DNA from: Macrostomum hystrix
Lineage: Eukaryota; Platyhelminthes; Macrostomidae
Assembly (NCBI GenBank): GCA_950097015.1
Contig: CATNEN010000001.1
Location: 9,295,001-9,359,000 of the forward strand
Length of the DNA stretch: 64,000 nt
Direction of reading: 5' to 3'
This document shows positions 37,601-49,575 of the stretch, one piece after another (within the stretch, counting starts at the first letter, position 1; each line of letters opens with the position of its first letter). A program made the position numbers and the translations under genes. The notes beneath the pieces are model-generated. The model searched no databases and was not told the DNA's origin. It worked only from the letters and a program-made list of their open reading frames with translations.

Positions 37601-37719
37601 AGACTGCTAATATTTACCTTGCTGTCAGGCTGCAGAGTGAGAAGTAGCGATGATGCCTCTTTTGAGGTAATGTCTGCTTTAAGAACGTTCCAGCGATACT
37701 TCGATGTGTTGTTTTCCAT
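34678..37719 (-). CDS. Small COMM-domain-like protein, two exons, 69 aa
   Basis: Exons 37719-37618 (34 codons, from ATG, donor GTAAATATT) and 34785-34678 (35 codons plus stop, acceptor TTTGCAG), both phase 0. The pattern of a tryptophan (YRWNVLKAD), then a hydrophobic strand (LLLTLQPDSK), then LVTLRLDAAALDRLIGQL and an SAEQRV helix resembles the C-terminal COMM domain of COMMD proteins, which form the Commander complex for endosomal recycling. No N-terminal globular domain is visible, as in the short COMMD6, but a further upstream exon joined at CTCTCTAAAG is possible. The 2.8-kb intron carries a SINE, a TIR transposon and a hairpin. Which COMMD it is cannot be settled by eye. Confidence 0.5.
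34870..36005. other. AT-rich intron sequence, no feature seen
   Basis: Unique AT-rich intronic sequence of the COMM-like gene, without long frames or tandem repeats. Confidence 0.5.
36010..36224 (-). mobile_element. tRNA-derived SINE family B, interrupted at its head by a TIR transposon
   Basis: The minus-strand head is GTAGCCTAGTGGTTAGGCTG with B box GGTCAGGGGTTTGATTCC. The body has TTGTGTCCTTTAGCAAGACA and AATAGGTACCAGCATCAGCT. The TIR element at 36225-37119 begins directly at its 5' end. Confidence 0.85.
36225..37119. mobile_element. Non-autonomous DNA transposon with about 105-bp terminal inverted repeats and 9-bp target duplication
   Basis: Left end GGTCCCAGGTCATTTCGGTG, right end (reverse complement) GGTCCCATGTCATTTTGGTG. 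The arms match for about 105 bp, to the ACCTAAATATGCT block at about 36310-36322 and 37019-37031. The flanks are GGCTACAAT and GGCTACAAC, a 9-bp target-site duplication with one mismatch. The interior has a second inverted motif, GTCCGGTTAAC, near 36580 and 36910-36960. No transposase frame. Long TIRs with a 9-bp duplication fit a Mutator-like element; hAT or Merlin are alternatives. Confidence 0.85.
37474..37551. repeat. Perfect 34-bp inverted repeat with 10-nt loop
   Basis: Arms 37474-37507 and 37518-37551 are exact reverse complements (arm core AATAGAGAAAACTCAAAATC) around CAAAGACTTA. It lies in the COMM-like gene intron, 66 bp from the donor, so it would be transcribed as a long perfect hairpin. 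Confidence 0.9.
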
Positions 37720-38242
37720 TCTTTAGAGAGAGAAAAGCATGAGCATTTTCTATTATAGAAGATGATTGATATATACTTTTATAAAAGTTTTATATTGAAG
37801 CTTTCTAGATAGTAGAATTTATAAATTTCTTTAGTTGTACTAAGCGAACTGTATGATATTCTTGGACTGTGTCAGCTTTCCTTGATAGGGAAGACAACAA
37901 GTAAATGCTGATTTTTCTAAGAAAAAACTTGTGACTTTATTTTACAAAATTTAACAAAAGTTTTGTTAAAATTAATTCCATATTTTTATTTACATGTCAA
38001 TTAGTTACAGTATTATAGTATATATTGCAAGAAACTATTTAAACTGCTTACTTTGTTCCTACTTGTTCTGTATTTTGTTTTCACTTACTACGATTTGCAT
38101 TCCAAAGAAATAAAATGAGATGAAATTCCTTTAGCTGATTACAACTCTAATCGCCATTAAATAAATATTATATTTAACATACGTTTTTATACAGTTACTA
38201 TTTAGAACATTTTTCCTCTGCTTTGAGCTAAACACTCACCGA
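37720..38242. promoter_or_regulatory. Shared upstream region between the COMM-like gene (-) and TEX9 (+)
   Basis: The two start codons face away from each other across 523 bp with no other gene, so both promoters must lie here. It is AT-rich, with no CpG-rich core or clear TATA box in a decisive place. Confidence 0.4.
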
Positions 38243-40932
<2,690 letters not shown>

Positions 40933-41505
40933 TCTTGGGATTGGCTCAAGTTTTTGTACAGTTTTTATTATTTGTCTAAATAGGACCGTCCTCTGCTACT
41001 CACGGAATGTCTATGGTCCAAGCTCTTAACTATAACATTTATATACGAGCTAGAATTGATAAATTCAATTTTACTTTTTTGAATATTAACTTTAGCCTTC
41101 AGTTGTACATCAAAGTGTACCATCCTTAACTTTAGTTATTTGCCTCTTGTTTTTCTCAAAATATTGCTTTAATTCGCCGCAGTAGTCATTGCGGCACATT
41201 GCGAAATATATTGTATGAAATTTCTGCTTACGTGCCATAACTTTAAGCACTTTGAGTCAATGCCTTCATATCCTGTCACCGTCATCCTATTTTTAATAGA
41301 CAGCTTTTGTCTGCTTGAAGTTCTGATAAATCTAAAAAAAATAACACGGAGCCAGAATTTTTTAGTGAATCAGGACGGTAGATTTTCTGAGAGGAAACAT
41401 TTTATTCTATTAATTAGTCATTCACGCAATTCGTCATGCCGTAACACTCGTGTTCACTTAATCACTAAAAATAATTGCTTAATTTATAATTGGTTAAACC
41501 TACCC
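40933..41505. other. TEX9 3' flank, AT-rich
   Basis: It should contain the TEX9 3' UTR. No additional gene supported. Confidence 0.45.
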
Positions 41506-41509
41506 CATT

Positions 41510-41660
41510 TTGGGCCAGATGTGCAGCCGACAGCACAGTCGCAACAACACCCACCCTCAATTACCCCAGATAATGCTGGTACCCATTTAACAGCTGGGTA
41601 AACTGAAGAAATGCAGAGTTAAAGTGTCTTGTCTTGCTAAAGGACACAGTTTTGCAGCAG
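41510..41660 (-). mobile_element. SINE family B, body fragment
   Basis: Minus-strand CTGTGTCCTTTAGCAAGACA, CAGCTGTTAAATGGGTACCA and AATTGAGGGTGGGTG match the copies at 28285 and 36010. The tRNA head is absent or diverged. Confidence 0.8.
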
Positions 41661-42009
41661 AAACTTTCACATGCTTTTTGACATGTGATGCTTAATGTTA
41701 GTTTGGAGGATAAAACTGGTTGATTTCCGTTCCATTTCGCTTTCAACTCACAGCTAACGTTAAGCCACACAAGTAAACACTGGCTGCAAACCCGGTCAGT
41801 TTAGTAGCCAAGTCAAATAAAAATATGATTTACCAACCATCAATCAAACAGTTTTTAGGGAGCGAAAAAAACAGCAGTCTATCACGTTTCAAAGAAAAAA
41901 CTATTTTAAGCAACAATGCTTTCTCACAAAATCACAGATTTTGGCGTGAGACGTCAGAGCGTGAGATCATCCAGGTTTAAAAAAAATCAGTTTTTAGCTA
42001 CTTTTTATC

Positions 42010-44829
42010 ATGAGAAACGAAATCAAGTACATTCTATTCACCATGTTGATGCTTACTACGTCACATCTGTGCGATGGAAGAAGTAAGTAAACTTGAGTAT
42101 GAAGCAGTGAGTATAAATATTTTACACGTAATAATGTTCTTGAAATCCTTCAGGTCCCTGTCTGGCGACTAGATATGTCAGGCACGATGGCCCTGCCATC
42201 AAACTGGACCCCACAGTCAGCAGTGATGTCATCAATGTTAGCAACTTAGTCAACTTAGTTCCAAGTTGTCTAATGCAGTGCCGACTCCACAGGTGTGCTA
42301 TAATTGTTGCTATGGAGATGAGCTCCTCCTGTCAACTTGTGATCGTGAGAAACGCCTCAGTGACTCCGGGACCTCCAGAGAGTCACGTGAGGCGACTTGT
42401 TGGCGCTGAGGTCGGAGCAAAGGTTTGGAAGGCCGAGAGCCTGGATGAAATGCTCAAATTTCGAGCAATCAACATTGCGCAAGGGTTTAAAAGTACGCAG
42501 CTTTAAAATCAAGCTTTGTATATTAGATTGAGACAATGTAGGAGTAATTATTGATCCACTTTCCATTACATGAATTTGTAGACAGCTCCACAGGAAGGCG
42601 AGGAGCAATTCGCAATGCTTTGATCAGTGTGACCGGCTGCTACCGTATTGACGTGGCCGGTGCCAAAGGTGGCAACTATCAGGCCACAAACTGGAACATA
42701 ATAGGTGGATTTGGCGCGCTCATCGCTGGAAGGTTCAATCTGACAGCTGGCAGCGAGCTGACAGCTGTCGTCGGACAAGCGGGTAGCACTTCTACCCCTC
42801 TGAGCTTTAAATACAGAAGGGTCAAAGATTGCGGCGGCAGCGGCGGCGGTGGCGGTGGAGGCAGCTTTGTGTACCGCACTGCGGACAAGTATCTGCTGAT
42901 TGCAGCTGGCGGTGGAGGGGGCGCATCTTGTTTGACCACAGGTAAAAAAGATATTTTGCCTGAGAATAAAAGTTCTTCATTCCGTAATGCGTGACAGCAG
43001 TCAAACAGTCTGTAGTAGCTCTTAAGGTCTCTCTGATTGAAGCAGTCGGTGTGTCTGTAGTCTCTCTGATTGAAGCAGTCGGTGTGTCTGTAGTCTCTCT
43101 GATTGAAGCAGTCGGTGTGTCTGTAGTCTCTCTGGTTGGAGCAGTCGGTGTGTCTGTAGTCTCTCTGATTGAAGCAGTCGGTGTGTCTGTAGTCTCTCTG
43201 ATTGAAGCAGTCGGTGTGTCTGTAGTCTCTCTGATTGAAGCAGTCGGTGTGTCTGTAGTCTCTCTGATTGAAGCAGTCGGTGTGTCTGTAGTCTCTCTGA
43301 TTGGAGCAGTCGGTGTGTCTGTAGTCTCTCTGGTTGGAGCAGTCGGTGTGTCTGTAGTCTCTCTGATTGAAGCAGTCGGTGTGTCTGTAGTCTCTCTGAT
43401 TGAAGCAGTCGGTGTGTCTGTAGTCTCTCTGATTGGAGCAGTCGGTGTGGCTGTAGTCTCTCTGATTGAAGCAGTCGGTGTGTCTGTAGTCTCTCTGATT
43501 GAAGCAGTCGGTGTGTCTGTAGTCTCTCTGATTGAAGCAGTCGGTGTGTCTGTAGTCTCCCTGATTGAAGCAGTCGGTGTGTCTGTAGTCTCTCTGATTG
43601 GAGCAGTCGGTGTGTCTGTAGTCTCTCTGGTTGGAGCAGTCGGTGTGTCTGTAGTCTCTCTGATTGAAGCAGTCGGTGTGTCTGTAGTCTCTCTGATTGG
43701 AGCAGTCGGTGTGTCTGTAGTCTCTCTGATTGAAGCAGTCGGTGTGTCTGTAGTCTCTCTGATTGAAGCAGTCGGTGTGTCTGTAGTCTCTCTGATTGGA
43801 GCAGTCGGTGTGTCTGTAGTCTCTCTGGTTGGAGCAGTCGGTGTGTCTGTAGTCTCTCTGATTGAAGCAGTCGGTGTGTCTGTAGTCTCTCTGATTGAAG
43901 CAGTCGGTGTGTCTGTAGTCTCTCTGATTGGAGCAGTCGGTGTGTCTGTAGTCTCTCTGATTGAAGCAGTCGGTGTGTCTGTAGTCTCTCTGATTGGAGC
44001 AGTCGGTGTGTCTGTAGTCTCTCTGGTTGGAGCAGTCGGTGTGTCTGTAGTCTCTCTGATTGAAGCAGTCGGTGTGTCTGTAGTCTCTCTGATTGGAGCA
44101 GTCGGTGTGTCTGTAGTCTCTCTGGTTGGAGCAGTCGGTGTGTCTGTAGTCTCTCTGATTGGAGCAGTCGGTGTGTCTGTAGTCTCTATGGTTGGGTCAG
44201 TCGGTGTGTCTGTAGTCTCTATGGTTGGGTCAGTCGGTGTGTCTGTAGTCTCTATGGTTGGGTCAGTCGGTGTGTCTGCAGCCTCTCCGATTGAGAAGTG
44301 TATAATGTCTACTAGTAGATAAAGTCTCTAATAAAATACAGGTCTCAATGGCACAGCCGGCGTCAACGGTAGTAATTCAATCGGCGGCAATGAAATCACC
44401 AAAGGATTTGGCGGCATAAATGGTCAGCCTGGTAAAAACGAGGCGACCAATTATAACCAAAACGCTGGCGGCTGCGGTGCCGGATGGCTTGGGAGGGCTG
44501 TCAATGCGCCGGATAATTCTTACCATGGCGAACGTGGTGGTGGCTTGAGCGAGGAGTGGTTGGGCGGCAACGCCGGAAGAGAAAGCCTTGGCGACGGTGG
44601 CTTCGGTGGTGGCGGCGGCGGAGCTTCTGGTGGCACTGGCGGTGCTGGCGGAGGCTTCAGCGGCGGCGGCGCTGGAGCTGACAGCGATCACGCTGGAGGC
44701 GGCGGTGGGTCTTTCTGCAATGGCGTTGGTTGCTCTGGTCAAGCTGGCGGAAACTGGAACAGCGAGCACGGCAGAGTCACGCTGCGACTGCTGGCTCCAT
44801 TTGCTGATAACTGCCTAGACACGGCCTAG
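42010..44829 (+). CDS. Secreted PAN plus glycine-rich-domain protein, tandem copy A, 419 aa
   Basis: Exons 42010-42082, 42154-42492, 42582-42941, 44342-44829, with all introns phase 1. Residues 1 to about 22 are a signal peptide (KYILFTMLMLTTS). Exon 2 is a PAN/apple-like module with CLMQCRLHRCAIIV...CQLV (C-x3-C-x4-C then C-x-L). Exons 3 and 4 form a glycine-rich domain of the ALK/LTK type (Pfam Gly_rich): GCYRIDVAGAKGG, LTAVVGQAG, GSFVYRTADKYLLIAAGGG, GGCGAGWLG and GGFGGGGGGASGGTGG, ending near LRLLAPFADNC. It is expected to be extracellular; the ligand is unknown. It is the first of four tandem paralogues on one strand. Intron 3 holds a 33-bp array, and an 11-bp array starts at the stop codon. 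Confidence 0.85.
42997..44290. repeat. Minisatellite, 33-bp unit, about 39 copies, intron 3 of copy A
   Basis: The unit runs TCTCTCTGATTGAAGCAGTC then GGTGTGTCTGTAG, with ATTGAAG/ATTGGAG/GTTGGAG variants in repeating order. It keeps one frame open for 443 codons (VGVSVVSLIEA repeats), but that frame is not joined to exon 3, which would meet a stop at about 42992-42994 if the intron were retained. Confidence 0.97.
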
Positions 44830-45890
44830 ATACTGCATAGATACTGCATAGATACTGCATAGATACTGCATAGATACTGCATGGATTCTGCATAGATACT
44901 GCATAGATACTGCATAGATTCTGCATAGATACTGCATAGATACTGCATAGATACTGCATAGATACTGCATGGATTCTGCATAGATACTGCATAGATACTG
45001 CATAGATTCTGCATAGATACTGCATAGATACTGCATAGATACTGCATAGATACTGCATGGATTCTGCATAGATACTGCATAGATACTGCATAGATACTGC
45101 ATAGATACTGCATAGATACTGCATAGATACTGCACGGATTCTGCATAGATACTGCATAGATACTGCATAGATACTGCATAGTTACTGCATGGATTCTGCA
45201 TAGATACTGCATAGATACTGCATAGATACTGCATAGTTACTGCATGGATTCTGCATAGATACTGCATAGATACTGCATAGATACTGCATAGATACTGCAT
45301 GGATTCTGCATAGATACTGCATAGATACTGCATAGATACTGCATAGATACTGCATGGATTCTGCATAGATACTGCATAGATACTGCATAGATTCTGCATA
45401 GATACTGCATAGATACTGCATAGATACTGCATAGTTACTGCATGGATTCTGCATAGATACTGCATAGATACTGCATAGATACTGCATAGATACTGCATAG
45501 ATTCTGCATAGATTCTACATAGATACGGCATAGATTCTGCATAGATTCTGCATAGATTCTGCATAGATACTGCATAGATACTGCATAGATACTGCATAGA
45601 TACTGCATAGATACTGCATAGATTCTGCATAGATTCTACATAGATACGGCATAGATTCTGCATAGATTCTGCATAGATACTGCATAGATTCTGCATAGAT
45701 TCTACATAGATACGGCATAGATTCTGCATAGATTCTGCATAGATTCTGCATAGATTCTGCATAGATACTGCATAGATACTGCATAGATACTGCATAGATA
45801 CTGCATAGATTCTGCATAGATTCTACATAGATACGGCATAGATTCTGCATAGATTCTGCATAGATTCTGCATAGATACTGCAAAGATTCT
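44828..45890. repeat. Minisatellite, 11-bp unit, about 95 copies, starting at the stop codon of copy A
   Basis: The unit is TACTGCATAGA with TTCTGCATAGA, TTCTACATAGA, TACGGCATAGA, TTACTGCATGG variants in recurring multi-unit patterns (for example blocks of five ending GCATGGATTC). The TAG stop at 44827-44829 is itself part of the first unit, so the array forms the 3' UTR. Long minus-strand frames (AVSMQYLCSIY repeats) are artefacts. Confidence 0.96.
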
Positions 45891-46194
45891 GAACATTGAT
45901 TTACTACTTTAATGATTAAAAAAGTATGTGAACCAAAGAAGTCGCTGTCTTTTATCTAAAGAATCGAAATGTCGCAGCTTGATTGCCAGCCTACGATAAT
46001 ATTGTTTTCTAATTTATGCTCGCATATTTAGGTCCTAAAAAACTGTTTACGCAGTGATTTTTGTTCAGAAGTTGAGGTGAAACAGTAAAATATGATGTCC
46101 CTGAAAATATTCTCTGAAAAAAGCAAAATTATTTATGATGCTGATAAAAAAACCACAGCGAAATTCATTATCAGAGTTGCATTGCCCGTCAATT

Positions 46195-46320
46195 GCATGA
46201 CGAGCCCCGCAAGCCTTCTCTACGCGGCTACGCCTAAAACAAATGTGGCCTCGCCGAAGATTCGAGCTCAGGGACCTTCGCGCGAGTAGAAACGCTTTAG
46301 ACCGCTGTGCCACTGACCCT
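46195..46320 (-). mobile_element. SINE family A, head fragment
   Basis: Minus-strand GAGGGTCAGTGGCACAGCGG (A box) then CCTGAGCTCGAATCTTCGGC (B-box region), then TAGCCGCGTAGAGAAGGCTT; the rest of the body is missing. Confidence 0.82.
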
Positions 46321-47149
46321 CAACTATGGCTCTAAATATATGTACTCTTACGTTAACCGTTTTCTAGTGTTCAAATTTTTAGTCTATTGTCTCTGCTGTT
46401 TCTCATTTGGTTGCAACAGGAGAAAGCTGTCACACAGATCTGCAGGCGGCAAAAATGAGCAAAAAATGAGATGCGCGTTGAACAATAGCGACTACCAGTT
46501 TGGGTGGCAATACAGGTTCCACAATTCCAGCGGTATTTGGTCATATGTACAGCAGCATTATACTAGTAAGGGACTTGTAGCACACTAAAAGTGGGGAACG
46601 AACCTCGCGCTGGCAGACCGAGACCGGTTTCTGGCTTGTTTGCCTTCGTCAGTCAGCCATAGCCACACGCCATCCTCTCCCACCACTCTCAGTGTGCACA
46701 GAAGTCTCTTTTAAGCTTGCCATTTTTATGCCGCTATTTTTTAGTGTTATGTGAGAGTTTTGCAGCCAAGTCTTTGCTTTTCTACTGTTGTCAGTAGTCT
46801 GAATTGTATCTCTCTCAGGGCTGTTGTCACGAAGTGCAATTACCAGTATCCCATATTATTTGCCCGTGGCAATAGTCAATATTTTACATCCTTCTCTGAA
46901 TACCTTGTGGGCCCAATAATCTTCACAGGAGATTAGTTCAAACAACATCAAAGACAAAAAAAGCTTTTTGCCTTTGTAATCATAGTCAAAGGTGTATTTT
47001 TTGTTTTGTATCTCATGTTTTAGACAGGTCTTATTATAGTGTGTGCTGACAAGTCTCAAAGCTAGCTAGCAAAGCACTACTCCGATTGCAATAAGGCTCA
47101 TTGTCGTTTTGATTATTAATTCTTCAAACTAAAATAAAAACATTCATTG
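46321..47149. other. Intergenic between copies A and B, no gene seen
   Basis: Short frames only. A stretch at about 46440-46600 has mixed composition and could be an eroded exon or element, but I cannot assign it. Confidence 0.4.
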
Positions 47150-48896
47150 ATGTGGAAAATTATATTACTACTTACTGTCTGGATCCACCTGACAAGCCTC
47201 AGTGGTGCGCGTTCATTTTCTTATCGAAAAATGTACTTGTGGCTGTACATTTCCAAATGTACCATGGAAACTACCAGCAACTGTCAGCTCGGGATAGTTA
47301 GGGACGCTTCTGTCCTTCCGGGAACTCCGGGAAGTCACGTGTTTAGATTGGTCGGTTCTGAGGTCGGAGCCAAAGTGTGGAAGGTCGACAATATGAGTGA
47401 ACAGCTAAAGCTTCGTGGTTTCTACTTTCATTTGATTTTTTCAAGTAAGAGATAATTTTTACTTTCTTTGGTTTGCTCGATGACTCATCGCTACTTTTAT
47501 CTAACGGTTCTGTCTATGGCTTTGAGGGCAAGAATGATCTGAATACGAGTTCAGCAACGCCACAGGCGTCTATTGTCTCGTGAATTCAAGGGCGCCCACC
47601 TAGCATGAACCATAGACGAAGCTAGCGGGCTCAGAATGCATTCCTGCCCATAAAATCTCGGGACAACGATCATTGTTTCTAGTTTTTAAGCAAGCAACGA
47701 CTTCTAGCTTTGCGTCCTACCATAGACATCGGACTCTTGTTAAACGATTAATCCTTCTTTTGTGATTGCCAAATCGCAATTTTTCTGGATCCCATTTTCG
47801 TCTATGGACTATATATAGGTTACGACCGTAAAAATTCTAGCCAATTGAGCCAACCAAAAGTCAGCAGTGCCTGGCAACCGTTTTTTGCGAGCGCTGAAAA
47901 ACTGGACTTCGTTAAATTTCTTTGAAACTGCAACAGGACCTCTTCAATGGCGCTCTAATAAGTCTTTGTGATGCTCTGAGGCTGCTGACTATTTATTCAA
48001 TGCTTTAAATATGTTTTACAGACTTTACAACAGGCAAGAATGGGTCTATCCAGTTTGCTCGCATCAAAAAAACTGGCTGCTACCGCATAGAGGTAGCCGG
48101 TGCTAACGGCGGACAAAATCCCATCACTAGTGAGACTGGCGGTCGAGGAGCTCGAATATCTGGCCATTTCAACCTGACGGCTGGAACCCACCTGACAGTG
48201 ATTGTCGGGCAGGCTGGCGGCTGGGCAAATTCTAATATCAGTGGAGCTGGCGGAGGCGGAGGCAGCTTTGTCTACAGGACTGCGGACGACTTTCTACTGA
48301 TTGCGGCGGGCGGTGGTGGCGGCTCTTCACACAGTAGCGCGGGTCAGTCAGCGAGTATAACTTTGCGCCTGTACACCAATAAGATGATTTTTTTCTCTCG
48401 GCGCTTTCATTCTTAAGGTCGACCCGGTGAGATGGGCATCGACGGAAGCGACTCTACTGGTGGCCTAGCACGGAACACTGGCTTCGGCGGCAAGAGCGGA
48501 CAGCCGGGACAGAACGATGCGCGCCCTGGTGACAAGCAGGCCGCTGGCTGCGGTACTAGATGGCTGGGCAAGGCCGCAAACGAAAGAGGCAACGCTAATC
48601 AAGGTGAGGAAGGCGTCGGTCTTGTCGACGGCTGGGTCGGTGGCAGCGCCGGCGATGGAAGCACTGGCAACGGCGGCTTCGGTGGTGGCGGCGGCGGAGC
48701 CTCATCGGGCACTGGCGGCGCTGGCGGAGGCTTCAGCGGTGGCGGCGGGGGAACCGGTTCCAATCATGCTGGAGGCGGCGGTGGTTCCTTCTGCCGGGGC
48801 AGCGGCTGCACATCAATCACTGGAGGCAACTCAGGCGGTGAGCACGGTCAAGTGGCCGTGAGGTTTCTCGTTCCGTTTGCTGACAGCTGCGTATGA
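47150..48896 (+). CDS. Secreted glycine-rich-domain protein, tandem copy B, PAN module truncated, 364 aa
   Basis: Exons 47150-47444, 48022-48342, 48418-48896, with phase-1 introns as in its siblings. The signal peptide (MWKIILLLTVWIHLTSLSGA) runs in one exon straight into the last part of the PAN module (CTMETTSNCQLGIVRDASV, SHVFRLVGSEVGAKVWK). The first intron and roughly 55 residues, including the CLxxC pair, are gone. The glycine-rich domain is intact: GCYRIEVAGANGG, LTVIVGQAGG, GSFVYRTADDFLLIAAGGG, GGFGGGGGGASSGTGG, LVPFADSC. It is either a shortened functional paralogue or an early decay product; the open frame is otherwise undamaged. Confidence 0.78.
47562..47652. repeat. Dispersed repeat with palindromic core, intron of copy B
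   Basis: AATTCAAGGGCGCCCACC, ACCATAGACGAAGCTAGCGG and GAATGCATTCCTGCC closely match 61717-61802. GGAATGCATTCC in the second copy is the centre of an imperfect palindrome with GGGC/GCCC flanks. Confidence 0.7.
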
Positions 48897-48957
48897 AGAA
48901 CTGAAAAATCAGAATTTATTAACAAACAAAAAAATGTATGAATAATAGTTTTAAAAG

Positions 48958-49184
48958 GAGGACTGTGAGCAACTGAACATCGTTGGGTGACACTAGATCC
49001 CCAGCGAGCGGGGGGCAATTCTGCCCATTCCACTGACTCCTCAGCACACACGCACGCATGTGTGTACATCTTCCTAGATCTATGCCCTTAAAAGCCAACC
49101 ATCAAGACAAGCAAGCCATCTCTACGCGGCTGCGCTCCAAATAAATCTACCTCGCCACGGATTCGAGCTCAGGGACCTCTCAGT
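48958..49184 (-). mobile_element. SINE family A copy
   Basis: Contains GGTGACACTAGATCCCCAGC, GGGCAATTCTGCCCATTCC, GACTCCTCAGCACACACGCA and CTACGCGGCTGCG, then CACGGATTCGAGCTCAGGGA, all minus-oriented. The A-box end is lost. Confidence 0.85.
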
Positions 49185-49575
49185 TAAAAGTTCATAGCAC
49201 GTGCATAAAATGTTTCTTTAGCTTAAACTGATCGTTAACTGTCTCTTCTATAATTAAAAAGTTGCACGATTTCAAATTCGTAGACTTAAATCGCTTACTG
49301 AGCTCACACGATGCTTTATCACTGAAAGCCTGTAATATGCCCGTATTCCTATGATAAAAAGTGAAACCCATTTTGTTTGTCATTTCCGCCATTAAATCTA
49401 GATTGTCTATAATTCCGATCGATTTTAGTGTCGGTGTTGGTGTTGACAGAGACGCTATAGCAAGTTTCTTCACTTAAAACCTTTTAAATACAGTGACTTA
49501 TTACTGGCATTTCTAGTTTTGCTCCCAGAACAGATATTACTCCAACATTAACTACAACCATTGCCCAAAGTCGCG

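Noticed and set aside
42991-44322. 443-codon VGVSVVSLIEA repeat frame
   Set aside because: A reading of the 33-bp array inside intron 3 of copy A, between a good donor and acceptor and out of continuity with exon 3.
44815-45883. Long minus-strand AVSMQYLCSIY frames
   Set aside because: Readings of the 11-bp array. There is no upstream gene structure, and a period not divisible by three gives the same peptide in each frame.
46307-46588. 93-codon plus-strand frame as a gene
   Set aside because: It overlaps a SINE head at its start, has no domain and no splice context; not distinguishable from chance.
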